From Halopseudomonas litoralis (GTDB lineage Bacteria; Pseudomonadota; Gammaproteobacteria; Pseudomonadales; Pseudomonadaceae), in NCBI RefSeq assembly GCF_900105005.1, contig NZ_LT629748.1:3923843-3987842 (forward strand): a stretch of DNA of 64,000 bases, given 5' to 3'. Positions within the stretch are counted from its first letter, which is position 1. Each line of letters starts with the position of its first letter. The notes under the pieces were generated by a model, which was not told the origin of the DNA, did not search any database, and saw nothing but the letters and a program-made list of their open reading frames with translations. A program made the position numbers and the translations under genes. Positions 18,691 to 27,668 of this stretch are shown here, one piece after another.

Positions 18691-20570
18691 AATGGGCGGG
18701 TCACACGCAGTGCAGGATAGCGATAACGCAAAAACTTCTGTGCATTGCTGAGAATCTGGAACGCATCCTTGAGCCCGTGACGTTCTGCGGCAGAGACGTT
18801 CTCAGGCTCGATGTTGTTGTCCGGCTCACGGCCCTGCTGGATATCCAGCGCCTGATGACGAATCCGGGACATCGATAGAAGCTCCAGGGCATAGCGCAAG
18901 CGGTCGATGGATTCGGGCGGCATCAGCTTGGTGGCGGCGATGGCATCCAGCCGCTCGAATGAGTTCTGTTCCCGGGAGCCGCAGGCCAGAGCATGCACGC
19001 GGATCAGATCGGTCAGCGGTGCCGTGCCGCGGCGCTTGATATTGATGACATTGTTCTGCTCGCCATCCTTCTCCATGACAAAGGTACGGAAGAAGCCCAG
19101 CGGTGGAGTACGGTTGAGCGCATTGCGCGCCATCAGTGCGAGAAACTGCTCATTGCGGCTGGCCTTCTCAGCAATAACGTCCTTCAGCTGCTCGGCAAAG
19201 TCGGCCTCGCCGGCGACCGCAGCCAGATCGAAGAAGATATTGCTGTGCAGTAGGGTTTCCGGGTTCGGCTGTTCGATCCAGCGGCTGAAATAGCGCTTCC
19301 AGACCTTCAGTGGCTGACGCCATTGCTGGTTGGTAGCCATGATCTTGCCCTTGCAGTACGTATAACCGCAGGCCGCCAGCCCGTCACTGACAAATGACGC
19401 CAGCTGCAGAAAATAGGCATCATGTTGTTCTGGATCGAAGCTGTCATCAAGCACCAGGGCATTGTCCTGATCAGTGACGATCAGTTGCTCATCGCGGGCC
19501 ATCGAGCCCATGACCATAAAGCAATAGGGTATGGGTGGCGGTCCCAGTTGAGTTTCGCCAAGTTCCAGCAAACGCTGAATGAAGCTGCGCCCGACGCTCG
19601 ACAGGGTGCTGCCGATCATGTGTGAATTGAGGTCGTCCCCGGCCATGCGTACAAAGGTTGCGCGTACATCCGGCAGCAGCGCCTGCAGTTCTGCCACGGA
19701 CTGCCGGTTGCTGACAGTGTTGACCAGATACAGGCTGCTCTGCGACTCGTACTTGATGATATCCGCCAGGGTGATCACGCCCACCGGACGCTGGCGATGC
19801 ATCACCGGCAGGTGATGGATGTTATGCCGCAGCATGCATAACGTAGCCTCGAATACCGAGTCATCGAGCTGCAGGGTAATGGGCTCGGGCGACATCGCCG
19901 CGCTCAATGGCGTGTCCGCAGACAGGCCTTCTGCAATCACGCGGGTTCGGAAATCCCGGTCGGTGATAATGCCGACCATCCGTTGCTGGCGCGGATCGGT
20001 ATGGCTGTGGGGGTCGACAATAATAAGCGCGGAAGCACCCTGTTCCGTCATCAGTACCGCTGCCTGCTGGATGCTGGCATCCATTGGCAAGGTGGCCGGC
20101 AGCCTGCTGAGTAATTTGCGCACCTTGATATTGACCGATTCGCTGGCTTGCGAATCCGCCGCCGATTTGAGCCGTGATTGGCCTTCGGTATCTACAAAAT
20201 CGGAAAAGTTGTCATGCTGCTCGCATAACTGATGGAACAGCGCTGATGGAATGAAATAGATCAGCGTGTCTTCAATGGCCTGCGCCGGAAAACGCACCCG
20301 ATTGCCGCGCAGCAACCCCGCCTGGGCAAAAATATCACCCTCGGTGAGGCGGTTGTATAGCTCGCCGTTGCGCCGGTGGATATCCACCGCGCCACTGCGG
20401 ATGTAATGCAGGTCGGCCACCGGCTGATCATGTTCAAGTATGTGGCTACCTGATTTGAAGTAACCGACCTGCACCTGCCGGGCAATGCCATCCAGTACCT
20501 CGTCCGGCAGCTCGTCAAACGGCGCAAACCGACTCAAGTGGTCACGTATCTCGATCAGTTCAACCTGCAT
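18687..20570 (-). CDS. cNMP-binding/CBS domain protein with DUF294 nucleotidyltransferase-like domain
   Basis: 627-aa cytosolic signalling protein. Order: N-terminal cyclic-nucleotide-binding fold (about residues 15-125, with LTEGDIFAQAGLLRGN), a pair of CBS domains (about 155-280, with GIITDRDFRTRV and GVITLADIIKY), a DUF294 putative nucleotidyltransferase domain (about 320-450, with GSMARDEQLIVTDQDNALV holding the GS...D-x-D pattern) and a DUF294 C-terminal domain. The role is probably nucleotide-controlled nucleotidyl transfer, target unknown. GGAG precedes the ATG. It is first of a two-gene operon with the DnaQ-like exonuclease. Confidence 0.9.
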   Translation of the reverse strand: MQVELIEIRDHLSRFAPFDELPDEVLDGIARQVQVGYFKSGSHILEHDQPVADLHYIRSGAVDIHRRNGELYNRLTEGDIFAQAGLLRGNRVRFPAQAIEDTLIYFIPSALFHQLCEQHDNFSDFVDTEGQSRLKSAADSQASESVNIKVRKLLSRLPATLPMDASIQQAAVLMTEQGASALIIVDPHSHTDPRQQRMVGIITDRDFRTRVIAEGLSADTPLSAAMSPEPITLQLDDSVFEATLCMLRHNIHHLPVMHRQRPVGVITLADIIKYESQSSLYLVNTVSNRQSVAELQALLPDVRATFVRMAGDDLNSHMIGSTLSSVGRSFIQRLLELGETQLGPPPIPYCFMVMGSMARDEQLIVTDQDNALVLDDSFDPEQHDAYFLQLASFVSDGLAACGYTYCKGKIMATNQQWRQPLKVWKRYFSRWIEQPNPETLLHSNIFFDLAAVAGEADFAEQLKDVIAEKASRNEQFLALMARNALNRTPPLGFFRTFVMEKDGEQNNVINIKRRGTAPLTDLIRVHALACGSREQNSFERLDAIAATKLMPPESIDRLRYALELLSMSRIRHQALDIQQGREPDNNIEPENVSAAERHGLKDAFQILSNAQKFLRYRYPALRVTRPL

Positions 20571-20622
20571 GACGGACTCCGAACGGGCTTGAAGGGGATA
20601 GTGTAATACTTCCCGCTGGCTT

Positions 20623-21900
20623 CTACTCGGACGGCGTCAACTTCAGCAGCTGACCGTCACCTCCGCGCATGCCATCCTCCAGCAGCCAGATCGCGCCATC
20701 TGGGCCTTGTTCCACCTCGCGGATGCGCTTCTGCATATCGAACCGTTCGGCTTCGTGTGCCTTTTCACCATCAAATTCCACGCGCACCAGGGACAAGGAG
20801 GACATGCCGCCAATGAAACCGCTGCCTTGCCAATCCGCAAACAGCTCACCGTCGTAGATGATGAAGCCGGCGGGTGAGATCACGGGTGTCCAGGTGATGG
20901 CCGGTGTCTTGAATTCGGGGCGGGTGTCATGATCCGGAATCGAAGTGCCGTCGTAATGATTGCCGTTGGATACCAGTGGGTAACCATAGTTGGCGCCTTT
21001 CTCGATCAGATTGAGTTCATCACCACCTTCCGGACCCATCTCATGCGCCCAGAGCTTGCCGCTGCTATCGAATGCCATACCCAGAATATTACGGTGCCCC
21101 AGGGACCAGACCTGCGCTGCTATCTCGCCCTGATCGGTAAAGGGGTTATCCTCAGGGACGCTGCCATCATCATTGAGCCGCACCACCTTGCCCAGGTTGG
21201 AGTTCATGTCCTGCGATGGATCAAAGGCCTGACGCTCGCTGGAGCTAATCCACAGCATGCCGTCACTGTCGAAGGCCAGGCGGTGACCAAAATGCCCATT
21301 GCCGCTCAGCTTTGGCGTCTGCCGCCAGATCACATCAAGGTCTTCAAGTTTGCCGCTGCCTTCGTCGTCCAGTACCAGCCGGGCGCGCGCAACGGCGGCG
21401 CCGGCACCGCCGTCACCGGCCTCGGCATAGCTGAGGTAAATGTGTTGATTGGTTTCGAACTGTGGGTGCAGCAACACATCGCCAAGCCCGCCCTGACCTG
21501 CATGCACCACCTCCGGCACGCCGCCGATGGTGCCACTGCGCTCGCCGGCAAGATCGTGCAGACGTAGTGTGCCGGCCATTTCGGTTACCAGCAGGCGGCC
21601 ATCAGGCAGAAAGGTCATGGCCCAGGGAGAGTCGAACTGGGTCACTTCGCTCACGCTGAAGGGGAGTGCATCGGTTCCGGGGTCGGCGGTCGGTTGCCCC
21701 GCAGCCGCCTGCTCAGCGGACTCTTTTTCCGCGCTGCTGGCTTCTGCAGAGGACTGGTCGTGGGCGCGGGTATTGGACTCGGATTCGGTGACCGTTGGCG
21801 TCGGAGCATCGGTCTGCTTGTCCGGGGTCGCCGAATTGTCGCAGCCAGCCAACAGGCCGAGCGTGGCGAGGAAGATCAATGAATGCCGGTAAGGGACCAT
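20623..21900 (-). CDS. PQQ-dependent sugar dehydrogenase-like lipoprotein
   Basis: 425-aa beta-propeller protein of the soluble aldose/glucose-sorbosone dehydrogenase family (YliI-like). The lipobox LLAGC places the lipidated cysteine at residue 20, followed by a Ser/Thr/Glu-rich linker up to about residue 80, so it should be anchored in an envelope membrane. Propeller segments [35 protein letters not shown] and [20 protein letters not shown] are diagnostic and contain the putative catalytic His and metal/PQQ ligands. It oxidises sugars or a related alcohol in the periplasm. It appears monocistronic. Confidence 0.88.
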   Translation of the reverse strand: MVPYRHSLIFLATLGLLAGCDNSATPDKQTDAPTPTVTESESNTRAHDQSSAEASSAEKESAEQAAAGQPTADPGTDALPFSVSEVTQFDSPWAMTFLPDGRLLVTEMAGTLRLHDLAGERSGTIGGVPEVVHAGQGGLGDVLLHPQFETNQHIYLSYAEAGDGGAGAAVARARLVLDDEGSGKLEDLDVIWRQTPKLSGNGHFGHRLAFDSDGMLWISSSERQAFDPSQDMNSNLGKVVRLNDDGSVPEDNPFTDQGEIAAQVWSLGHRNILGMAFDSSGKLWAHEMGPEGGDELNLIEKGANYGYPLVSNGNHYDGTSIPDHDTRPEFKTPAITWTPVISPAGFIIYDGELFADWQGSGFIGGMSSLSLVRVEFDGEKAHEAERFDMQKRIREVEQGPDGAIWLLEDGMRGGDGQLLKLTPSE

Positions 21901-22100
21901 GACTGCTCCTGTGTGGTTACGGGAGGGGATCCATCATCCTGGAGCGATGACTGAAGATTTAAGTGTGCCGATACCACAATATAGATCGCTGTTCGCGTTT
22001 GGCAAACTGGCCGGCAGGTACGGTGCGCGGTGGTCTGATCCATGCTGCTTCTCGATAACCACAGCACCACTCGGAATTGAAGTTCGACGAGGGTGGCTGC

Positions 22101-23540
22101 TCACCCATCCAGTTTTCGTACCCGCTGCGCCAGTATTGAAAAATCAAAGAGGGTTCCTGCAGGTAAAAGCAGCAGTATCAGCGACACGGCGATGGGCACC
22201 AGTGATGCCAGCAGGAAAGCTTCCAGCAGGTAAGTAAGGGGCGCGCCCGGTGCCGGAAATACCATCAGTCCAGTTACCAGGCCTGCGAAGGTACTTAGCG
22301 CAGCGTTGTAGCTTTGATAGCGGGCGTTGTAGAAACCGAAGAACACGGGGAAGGCTGCTGCGCAGCACAGTAGATCGGCCAACAGAAACAGGTAGAGCAC
22401 GCTGTAGCCCTGGGATGCCGCCACGAGCACCGGTATCGACAGCAGCACAATCAGCCAGCGCGATAGCGATAGCAGGTTGTGATTGCTCAGCTTCGGCAGC
22501 AGCCTGCGCAGATCCACCACCATGATGCTGGATAAGCCGCTGATGGTAGAGTCGGCGCTGCTCATAATCAGCGCCAGGCCGAACGGCAGCAGGCCGATGG
22601 CAAACCACACCGGGACCTCGGCCAGCAGCACACTGAACAATGCCACCGAGCCATCGCCGGGCAAGCCCAGCCCGACAAACGCCAGGCCAAACAGACCCAT
22701 GATGAAAATGATGGGAAAGCTCAGCAGACCGCTGATGATAAAACCGTTGCGGATAACCTTGTTATCGCGGGCGGCGAAAATACGCTGCCAGGTGCCCTGG
22801 TAAAACAGTCCGGTCAGTACCACCGCGATAAAGAATGTCAGACCAGATTTCAGACCGTTGATATCTAGCGGGTTCAGCAAGTGCGGCGCGTTTTCCTGCA
22901 GGCCCTCCAGTGCCGGCGCAAGGCCGCCGGCGGCTTGCCAGCCAAAGACGATCAGCAACGCCAGAAAGGGCAGGATTACCAGCATTTGCACTCGGTCGGT
23001 AAAAATGGTGACCCGTAGACCGCCATACAAGGTATATAGCAGCGTGGCGCCCATCACGATGCTGGCGGTCAGCCACAGAGGGACCGGTGCCAGCAAGGAC
23101 ACCATTTTGGCGATGGCGGTCAGGCCTGCGGTCAGACTGATGAACAGGTAAAACAGCATGATCACCAACACAAAAGCGTACATCACCCGGCCATAGCGGC
23201 CGAGCACAAACTCGGTCAGCGTGTGGCCTTCGGGCATCAGCGAGCGAAGGCGTTGGCCCAGCGGAATCATGATCAGCCGTGGTGCTAGTGCGCCCAAAGC
23301 GTAGCCGGTCACAGCGCCAATACCGCCCCAGGTAGCGGCCTGTGCCGGGCCAAACAGAATCCAGGTGCCCATGGTGGTGGCCAGCAATGTTAGTAGCGTG
23401 GCGGAGCTGTTCTGGCTGTTACGGGCTACCAGGAAATCGTCCAGCTTGTCCTGTTTGCGGCGGGCGTATATCAGGCCGGGTATGGCGAACAGAGCAGAGA
23501 ACAGAGTCAGCCACGCAAGGGCGGTAAAGGGGCTTAACAT
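22101..23540 (-). CDS. Sodium:solute symporter, TPP-riboswitch controlled (thiamin-related uptake)
   Basis: 479-aa SSS-family transporter with about 13 hydrophobic segments, beginning MLSPFTALAWLTLFSALFAIPG. The frame is open to 23612, but the ATG at 23540 has a good AAGGAAG ribosome binding site and gives the normal SSS N-terminus. A TPP riboswitch lies about 110 bases upstream on the same strand, so expression should fall when thiamin diphosphate is plentiful. SSS proteins under TPP control have been predicted to import thiamin or a precursor (pyrimidine or thiazole moiety). That function is inferred from regulation, not from binding residues. Confidence 0.85.
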   Translation of the reverse strand: MLSPFTALAWLTLFSALFAIPGLIYARRKQDKLDDFLVARNSQNSSATLLTLLATTMGTWILFGPAQAATWGGIGAVTGYALGALAPRLIMIPLGQRLRSLMPEGHTLTEFVLGRYGRVMYAFVLVIMLFYLFISLTAGLTAIAKMVSLLAPVPLWLTASIVMGATLLYTLYGGLRVTIFTDRVQMLVILPFLALLIVFGWQAAGGLAPALEGLQENAPHLLNPLDINGLKSGLTFFIAVVLTGLFYQGTWQRIFAARDNKVIRNGFIISGLLSFPIIFIMGLFGLAFVGLGLPGDGSVALFSVLLAEVPVWFAIGLLPFGLALIMSSADSTISGLSSIMVVDLRRLLPKLSNHNLLSLSRWLIVLLSIPVLVAASQGYSVLYLFLLADLLCCAAAFPVFFGFYNARYQSYNAALSTFAGLVTGLMVFPAPGAPLTYLLEAFLLASLVPIAVSLILLLLPAGTLFDFSILAQRVRKLDG

Positions 23541-23650
23541 CGGTGGTCTTCCTTGCCGTGGCAGGCGCAGGTGAAATCGCCAAAAGATGGCGTAGCACCC
23601 GGACAGCGGCAAAGAAGAAGGTGCACACAGGACGCGTAGAGCAGGCGTTT

Positions 23651-23740
23651 CCTTCCCTTCGCCGGCATTATCCGGATCAGGTTCGAAGGGTTACCGCATC
23701 AGATGCGGAGTCTCAGCCATCGCAATGGCACCCCCAGGAG
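23651..23740 (-). promoter_or_regulatory. TPP riboswitch (THI element)
   Basis: Read on the minus strand: the GGGGGTGCC entry, then GGCTGAGA, a variable CCGCATCTGATGCGG hairpin, ACCCTTCGAACCTGATC, the GGATAATGCC segment and GGCGAAGGGA. These are the conserved thiamin-diphosphate aptamer elements in the right order. It controls the symporter gene whose start is about 110 bases further on. Confidence 0.95.
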
Positions 23741-23828
23741 TGACCGAAGAGTAGGGAGCCGAAGCCTGCTTGTCAATTGCAGCCATTGGATTACATATTC
23801 ATGATGGGACTGTGCTATGTTTCCGTCT

Positions 23829-23910
23829 CGACACGGGGTGTCCTGGATTGCAGGACTGAGAACACACCCGTTGAACCTGATCCAGTTCGTACTGGCGAAG
23901 GGATGTCAGC
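23829..23910 (+). promoter_or_regulatory. TPP riboswitch (THI element)
   Basis: Plus strand: ACGGGGTGTCC, the pairing GGATTGCAGG, ACTGAGAACA, CACCCGTTGAACCTGATC, CAGTTCGTACTGGCGAAGGG. The CUGAGA and ACCUGAUC aptamer cores are intact. It ends about 58 bases before the SDR start codon. A small CCTCA/TGAGG hairpin (23949-23962) overlies the Shine-Dalgarno, suggesting control of translation initiation. Confidence 0.95.
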
Positions 23911-23967
23911 CGCCGGCCTGAGGCCGCATCTGCCTATTCATACCTTCGCCTCAGTCATGAGGTGTCT

Positions 23968-24741
23968 ATGCAATCATCCACTCGTCTTGATCAACAACTG
24001 GTGCTGGTTACCGGTGCTGCCCGCGGTTTGGGTGAACACCTGGTGCGCGCATTTCTGCGCGAAGGTGCCAGCGTGGTGATCAACTACCGTAACAGCGCCG
24101 CGGCAGCGCACAGGCTGGCCGGAGAACACTCTGCTCGTGCGCTGGCAGTGCAGGCTGACGTGACCGACCGCGCCGCGGTGCAGGCGATGTTCGCCCAGGC
24201 CCGGCAGCATTTCGGGTTCCCGGTGACCACAGTGATCAACAATGCGCTGCCGGATTTTTCATTCAACGGTGATGCCCGGGCGAATGCAGAGCAGTTGTCC
24301 TGGGACAGTCTGAACCAGCAGTTTGCCGGTGTGGTGGGTGGAGCGTTGAACACTACCCAGGCAGCGCTGGCCGGCATGCGCGAACTGGGGTTTGGCCGCA
24401 TTGTGAACGTGGGTACCAATCTGTTCCAGAATCCGGTGGTGCCATACCACGATTACACGGCGGGCAAAGCGGCGTTGCTGTCCCTGACCCGCACCCTGTC
24501 GCAGGATCTGGGGCCGGATAACATCACCGTGAATATGGTGTCAGGTGGCTTGCTGCGCACCACTGACGCGTCTTCTGCTACGCCTGAAGCCGTGTTTGAT
24601 TTTATCGCGGCCAGTACGCCACTGCGGCGAGTAACCACGCCGGCGGAATTTGCCGATGCCATCCTGTTTTTTGCCTCGCCGTGGGCTCGTTCGGTGACCG
24701 GTCAGAACCTGGTGGTCGACGGTGGACTGGTGAAAAACTGA
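23968..24741 (+). CDS. SDR family oxidoreductase under TPP riboswitch
   Basis: 257-aa classical short-chain dehydrogenase resembling FabG-type reductases. The cofactor loop is TGAARGLG (about residues 15-22), the catalytic pair is in YHDYTAGKAAL (Tyr and Lys four residues apart, about 155-165), and the C-terminus ends GQNLVVDGGL as usual for the family. ATG 23968 is preferred over GTG 23962 because GAGG at 23959-23962 then lies at proper spacing. It is directly behind a TPP riboswitch and overlaps the LLM monooxygenase start by one base. The substrate is unknown; a thiamin-moiety precursor is inferred from context. Confidence 0.88.
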   Translation: MQSSTRLDQQLVLVTGAARGLGEHLVRAFLREGASVVINYRNSAAAAHRLAGEHSARALAVQADVTDRAAVQAMFAQARQHFGFPVTTVINNALPDFSFNGDARANAEQLSWDSLNQQFAGVVGGALNTTQAALAGMRELGFGRIVNVGTNLFQNPVVPYHDYTAGKAALLSLTRTLSQDLGPDNITVNMVSGGLLRTTDASSATPEAVFDFIAASTPLRRVTTPAEFADAILFFASPWARSVTGQNLVVDGGLVKN

Positions 24742-26057
24742 TGGCGAACTTACATTCACGCCGACGGATGATGCACCTTAACTTGTTTCTGATGGGCTGC
24801 GGCCATCACCGCGCCGCATGGCGCCATCCGCAGTCCGCGGTGGAGCAATTGGGTGATATACGCTATTACGAACGCCTGGCGCAAACCGCCGAACGTGGCA
24901 AGCTGGACGCGGTGTTTTTTGCCGACAGCAACTCGACAGGTGATGTGTCGGACGGCAGTTGGTGGTATCTGGAACCGCTTACCGCCATTGCCGCCATGAG
25001 TCGGGCAACGGAGAAAATCGGCTTTATCAGTACTGTCTCCAGTACGTTCTACACCCCCTTTCATGCCGCCCGGCTGGTAGCATCGCTGGATCACATCTCT
25101 GGCGGCCGCATTGGCTGGAATGTGGTCACCTCAATGTTTGACGTGGAAGCCCGGAACCACGGTTATGAATCCATGCCCGGCCATGCCGAACGTTACCGTC
25201 GCGCCGACGAGTTTGTGCAGGCCGTGCTGGGCTTGTGGGACTCTTGGGGTGATGACGCTCTGAAGTTTGATCGACAGGGTCATTACGCCGACCCGGCTAA
25301 AGTGCAGCCTGTTAACCATCGAGGGGAGTTTTTTCGGGTGGACGGGCCGCTGAACGTCCCGCGTCCGGTGCAGGGCCATCCGGTGCTTTTTCAGGCCGGC
25401 GCCTCGGAGCCCGGGCGCGAGCTCGCGGCCAGATGCGCCGAGGCCATCTACGCGGTGGCTTACGATTTGCCCGCGGCGCAAAACTACTACCGCGATATCA
25501 AGCGACGGGTAAAAGCGGCTGGCCGTGAGGTTGACGTGCCCATCATGCCTGGGCTGGTCACCTACGTTGCAGCCACCGAGGAGGAGGCATTCAGAAAGCA
25601 GCGAGAGTTGGATGAGTTGCTGCCCGCCGATGCATCCTTGCGCCAGTTGGCGACGTTTATTGGCCAGGACTGTTCAGCCTGGGAGCTGGACGCGCCGATA
25701 CCTGCGTTACCGCCACTGTCCGAGTTCAGCGGGCCGCAAGGGCGCTACAGCACAATTCTGCGCATCATTGAAACCGAACAACCCACGCTGCGCCAATTGC
25801 TGGGCCGGTTGGCAGCGGGCGGGGGCCATTGCACCATGGTAGGTACGCCGCAGCAGATCGCGGACAGGATGGAGCACTGGTTTAACAACGAAGGTGCTGA
25901 CGGGTTCAACCTCATGCCACCATCGCTGCCTGCGGGCATTGAAGATTTTATCGAGCAGGTGGTCCCGGAGTTGCAGCGTCGGGGGTTGTTCCGTACCGCC
26001 TATGAGAGCTGTACTCTGCGCGAGCATCTAGGCTTGGCGCGCCCAGATAAGTCCTGA
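24741..26057 (+). CDS. LLM class flavin-dependent monooxygenase (NtaA/SnaA/DszA type), TPP-regulated
   Basis: 438-aa TIM-barrel FMN-dependent oxygenase. Family segments: MHLNLFLMGCGHHRAAWRHP (about residues 10-29), GKLDAVFFADS, SSTFYTPFHAARLVASLDHIS (about 100-120), GGRIGWNVVTS, and PVLFQAGASEPGRELAARCAEAIY. The subgroup oxidises nitrogen- or sulfur-containing substrates such as nitrilotriacetate or dibenzothiophene sulfone using reduced FMN supplied by a separate reductase; none is encoded here. The ATG at 24741 overlaps the SDR stop. Placement behind a TPP riboswitch suggests work on a sulfur heterocycle or pyrimidine related to thiamin. Confidence 0.88.
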   Translation: MANLHSRRRMMHLNLFLMGCGHHRAAWRHPQSAVEQLGDIRYYERLAQTAERGKLDAVFFADSNSTGDVSDGSWWYLEPLTAIAAMSRATEKIGFISTVSSTFYTPFHAARLVASLDHISGGRIGWNVVTSMFDVEARNHGYESMPGHAERYRRADEFVQAVLGLWDSWGDDALKFDRQGHYADPAKVQPVNHRGEFFRVDGPLNVPRPVQGHPVLFQAGASEPGRELAARCAEAIYAVAYDLPAAQNYYRDIKRRVKAAGREVDVPIMPGLVTYVAATEEEAFRKQRELDELLPADASLRQLATFIGQDCSAWELDAPIPALPPLSEFSGPQGRYSTILRIIETEQPTLRQLLGRLAAGGGHCTMVGTPQQIADRMEHWFNNEGADGFNLMPPSLPAGIEDFIEQVVPELQRRGLFRTAYESCTLREHLGLARPDKS

Positions 26058-26343
26058 GCACGGGCAGGTCGTCGCAATCGAATCGGCGACTGTTATTGGC
26101 TTGCCTGGCGATGTCGACCAAGCACAGGAACGCATCACTTTAGCGACGTGGCACAGGGTGGCATAGCGCCAAGACTTCCCTCGCAGAGCTGCGGCGCGGC
26201 CTTCGGACCCAGGCTCAGTCTCAGGGTCAAAGTCGGGCGAGTACTGGCGATGAGAGGGTGAAATGTGGTTGGGAACGACCAATTCAGGCAGCAGGCAAAG
26301 TCTGCACCAGTATGCGGTGAATCGACGTGAGTCAGGCAAGAAA
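26058..26343. other. Intergenic stretch at the left edge of the accessory region
   Basis: 286 bases with no gene that can be supported. Open frames on the minus strand read into repeat-like, proline/serine-rich nonsense and lack starts. Confidence 0.5.
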
Positions 26344-26371
26344 AAGCCCCAACTGATAACAGTTGGGGCTT
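26344..26371. terminator. Strong hairpin terminator-like element
   Basis: Perfect 12-bp stem AAGCCCCAACTG (26344-26355) and CAGTTGGGGCTT (26360-26371) with an ATAA loop. Read on the minus strand it is followed by a TTTTT run, so it could end a leftward transcript whose gene has been lost. Confidence 0.6.
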
Positions 26372-26373
26372 GG

Positions 26374-26406
26374 TGTTGGTGGGCCGGGGTAATCTGAACT
26401 CGTGTT
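26374..26406 (-). other. tRNA 3'-end-like fragment, possible attachment site
   Basis: On the minus strand the stretch reads CACGAGTTCAGATTACCCCG followed by GGCCCACCA, resembling a T-arm plus acceptor 3' end with the terminal CCA. No complete tRNA is present. Such remnants mark the ends of elements that integrate into tRNA genes. Nearby ggtata repeats (26451-26469) resemble integrase upstream regions. No second copy was found in the window. Confidence 0.35.
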
Positions 26407-26607
26407 GCAACTCATTGATTTTTATCAATATGTCTCGGTTAAAATTTTCCTTGGTATACTTTTTGGTATGCCAGGCAGTGAATGCTGCAAAAATCACCGG
26501 CATCCAGCACCCCTTCACCATCTCGATCGCTTCAGACGCGTCGTTTGCTGGATCATGAATTTGATTTCAATTGTAGGCTTGAGGATTCCTTTCATCAAGA
26601 CTCTGCA

Positions 26608-27567
26608 GGCCTAACTCCCAAGCAAGTCAGTGAGCGGCTGGAGGTCTCTGCGCCTGTCGTCTTCAAATGGCGCAAGGGTTATCCGGAGGGGCTTGATGGC
26701 CTGAAGGACTTGCCGCGCAGCGAGGCACCCCGCACACTCAGCGAGGCGAAGGCCAAGGAAATACTGACACTGACAACCCAGCGGGTAACGCGAGGAGCCA
26801 CTCACTGGAGCCTCCGTCTGACGGCCAAGTATGCCAAGGTCAGCATCTGGCAAGTGGCGCAAGTATGGGCCGCTGCGGACTTGAAGCCACATAGACTCAA
26901 AACCTTCAGAATCAGCAAAGATCCTGACTTTGCCGACAAAGTCGTTAATGTCGTTGGCCTGTACATGGATCCGCCGGACAATGCGATGGTGCTGTCTGTT
27001 GACGGGAAAACCCAGATCCAGGCGCTGGATCGCACTCAACCCATGCTGCCACTCAAGCCTGGTCAGGTTGAGCGCCGCACGCATGACTACAAGCGTCACG
27101 GTACGGCCAGTTTGTATGCTGCCTTTGATATTCTGACTGGCAAAGCCATCGGACGCATTACCCAGCGGCACAGGGCCAAAGAGTTCCTGGGCTTCCTTCG
27201 CCAAATCGACCGCAGTACTCATGCCGAGCTGGATCTGCATGTCATTCTGGACAACAGCTCAATCCATAAGGCCGCAGCGGTTAAGGTGTGGCTGGCGAAA
27301 CACCCACGTTTCAAGCTGCACTTCACACCGACCAGCGCATCTTGGATGAACGTCGTAGAAGGTTGGTTTGCGCAACTGGAACGGCGGGCGCTTTATCGCG
27401 ATGCTTTCACCAGCGTGGCCGACTTGATAGCGGCCATCCGAGGTTTTATTGATGTCCATAATGAGCATTCAGCCAAGCCCTTTCGCTGGAGCAAAATAGC
27501 CAAGTCAATTATCAGCTCGGTGAATCGAGCAAAGCTGTCTGCAGTTCGGAATAAGTTATTGAAATAA
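26608..27567 (+). mobile_element. IS630-family transposase, N-terminally truncated
   Basis: The frame runs from 26482, but homology to IS630/Tc1-mariner transposases only begins near GLTPKQVSERLEVSAPVVFKW (from about 26608), in the middle of the N-terminal HTH. The first segment normally present is missing and the preceding codons look like fused unrelated sequence. The DDE catalytic core is visible: SVDGKTQIQALD, HVILDNSSIHKA and FTPTSASWMNVVEGWF. It ends FRWSKIAKSII as full-length relatives do. Probably an IS copy whose left end was lost by deletion; terminal inverted repeats could not be fixed. Confidence 0.75.
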
Positions 27568-27668
27568 CCAAACAGGACACTAGTTGGTGTTCGGTTTCAT
27601 TAGGCCACTACACATATAGGCGAAACTGTTCGCGGGCGGCATATTTGATGTGGCTTTTCAATTATATG

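Noticed and set aside
26135..26521. Leftward open frame over the tRNA-like fragment
   Set aside because: It crosses a strong hairpin and tRNA-like sequence and its translation lacks protein character.
26482..26607. Open N-terminal extension of the IS630 transposase
   Set aside because: Not similar to transposase N-termini; appears to be flanking DNA joined in frame by the truncation.
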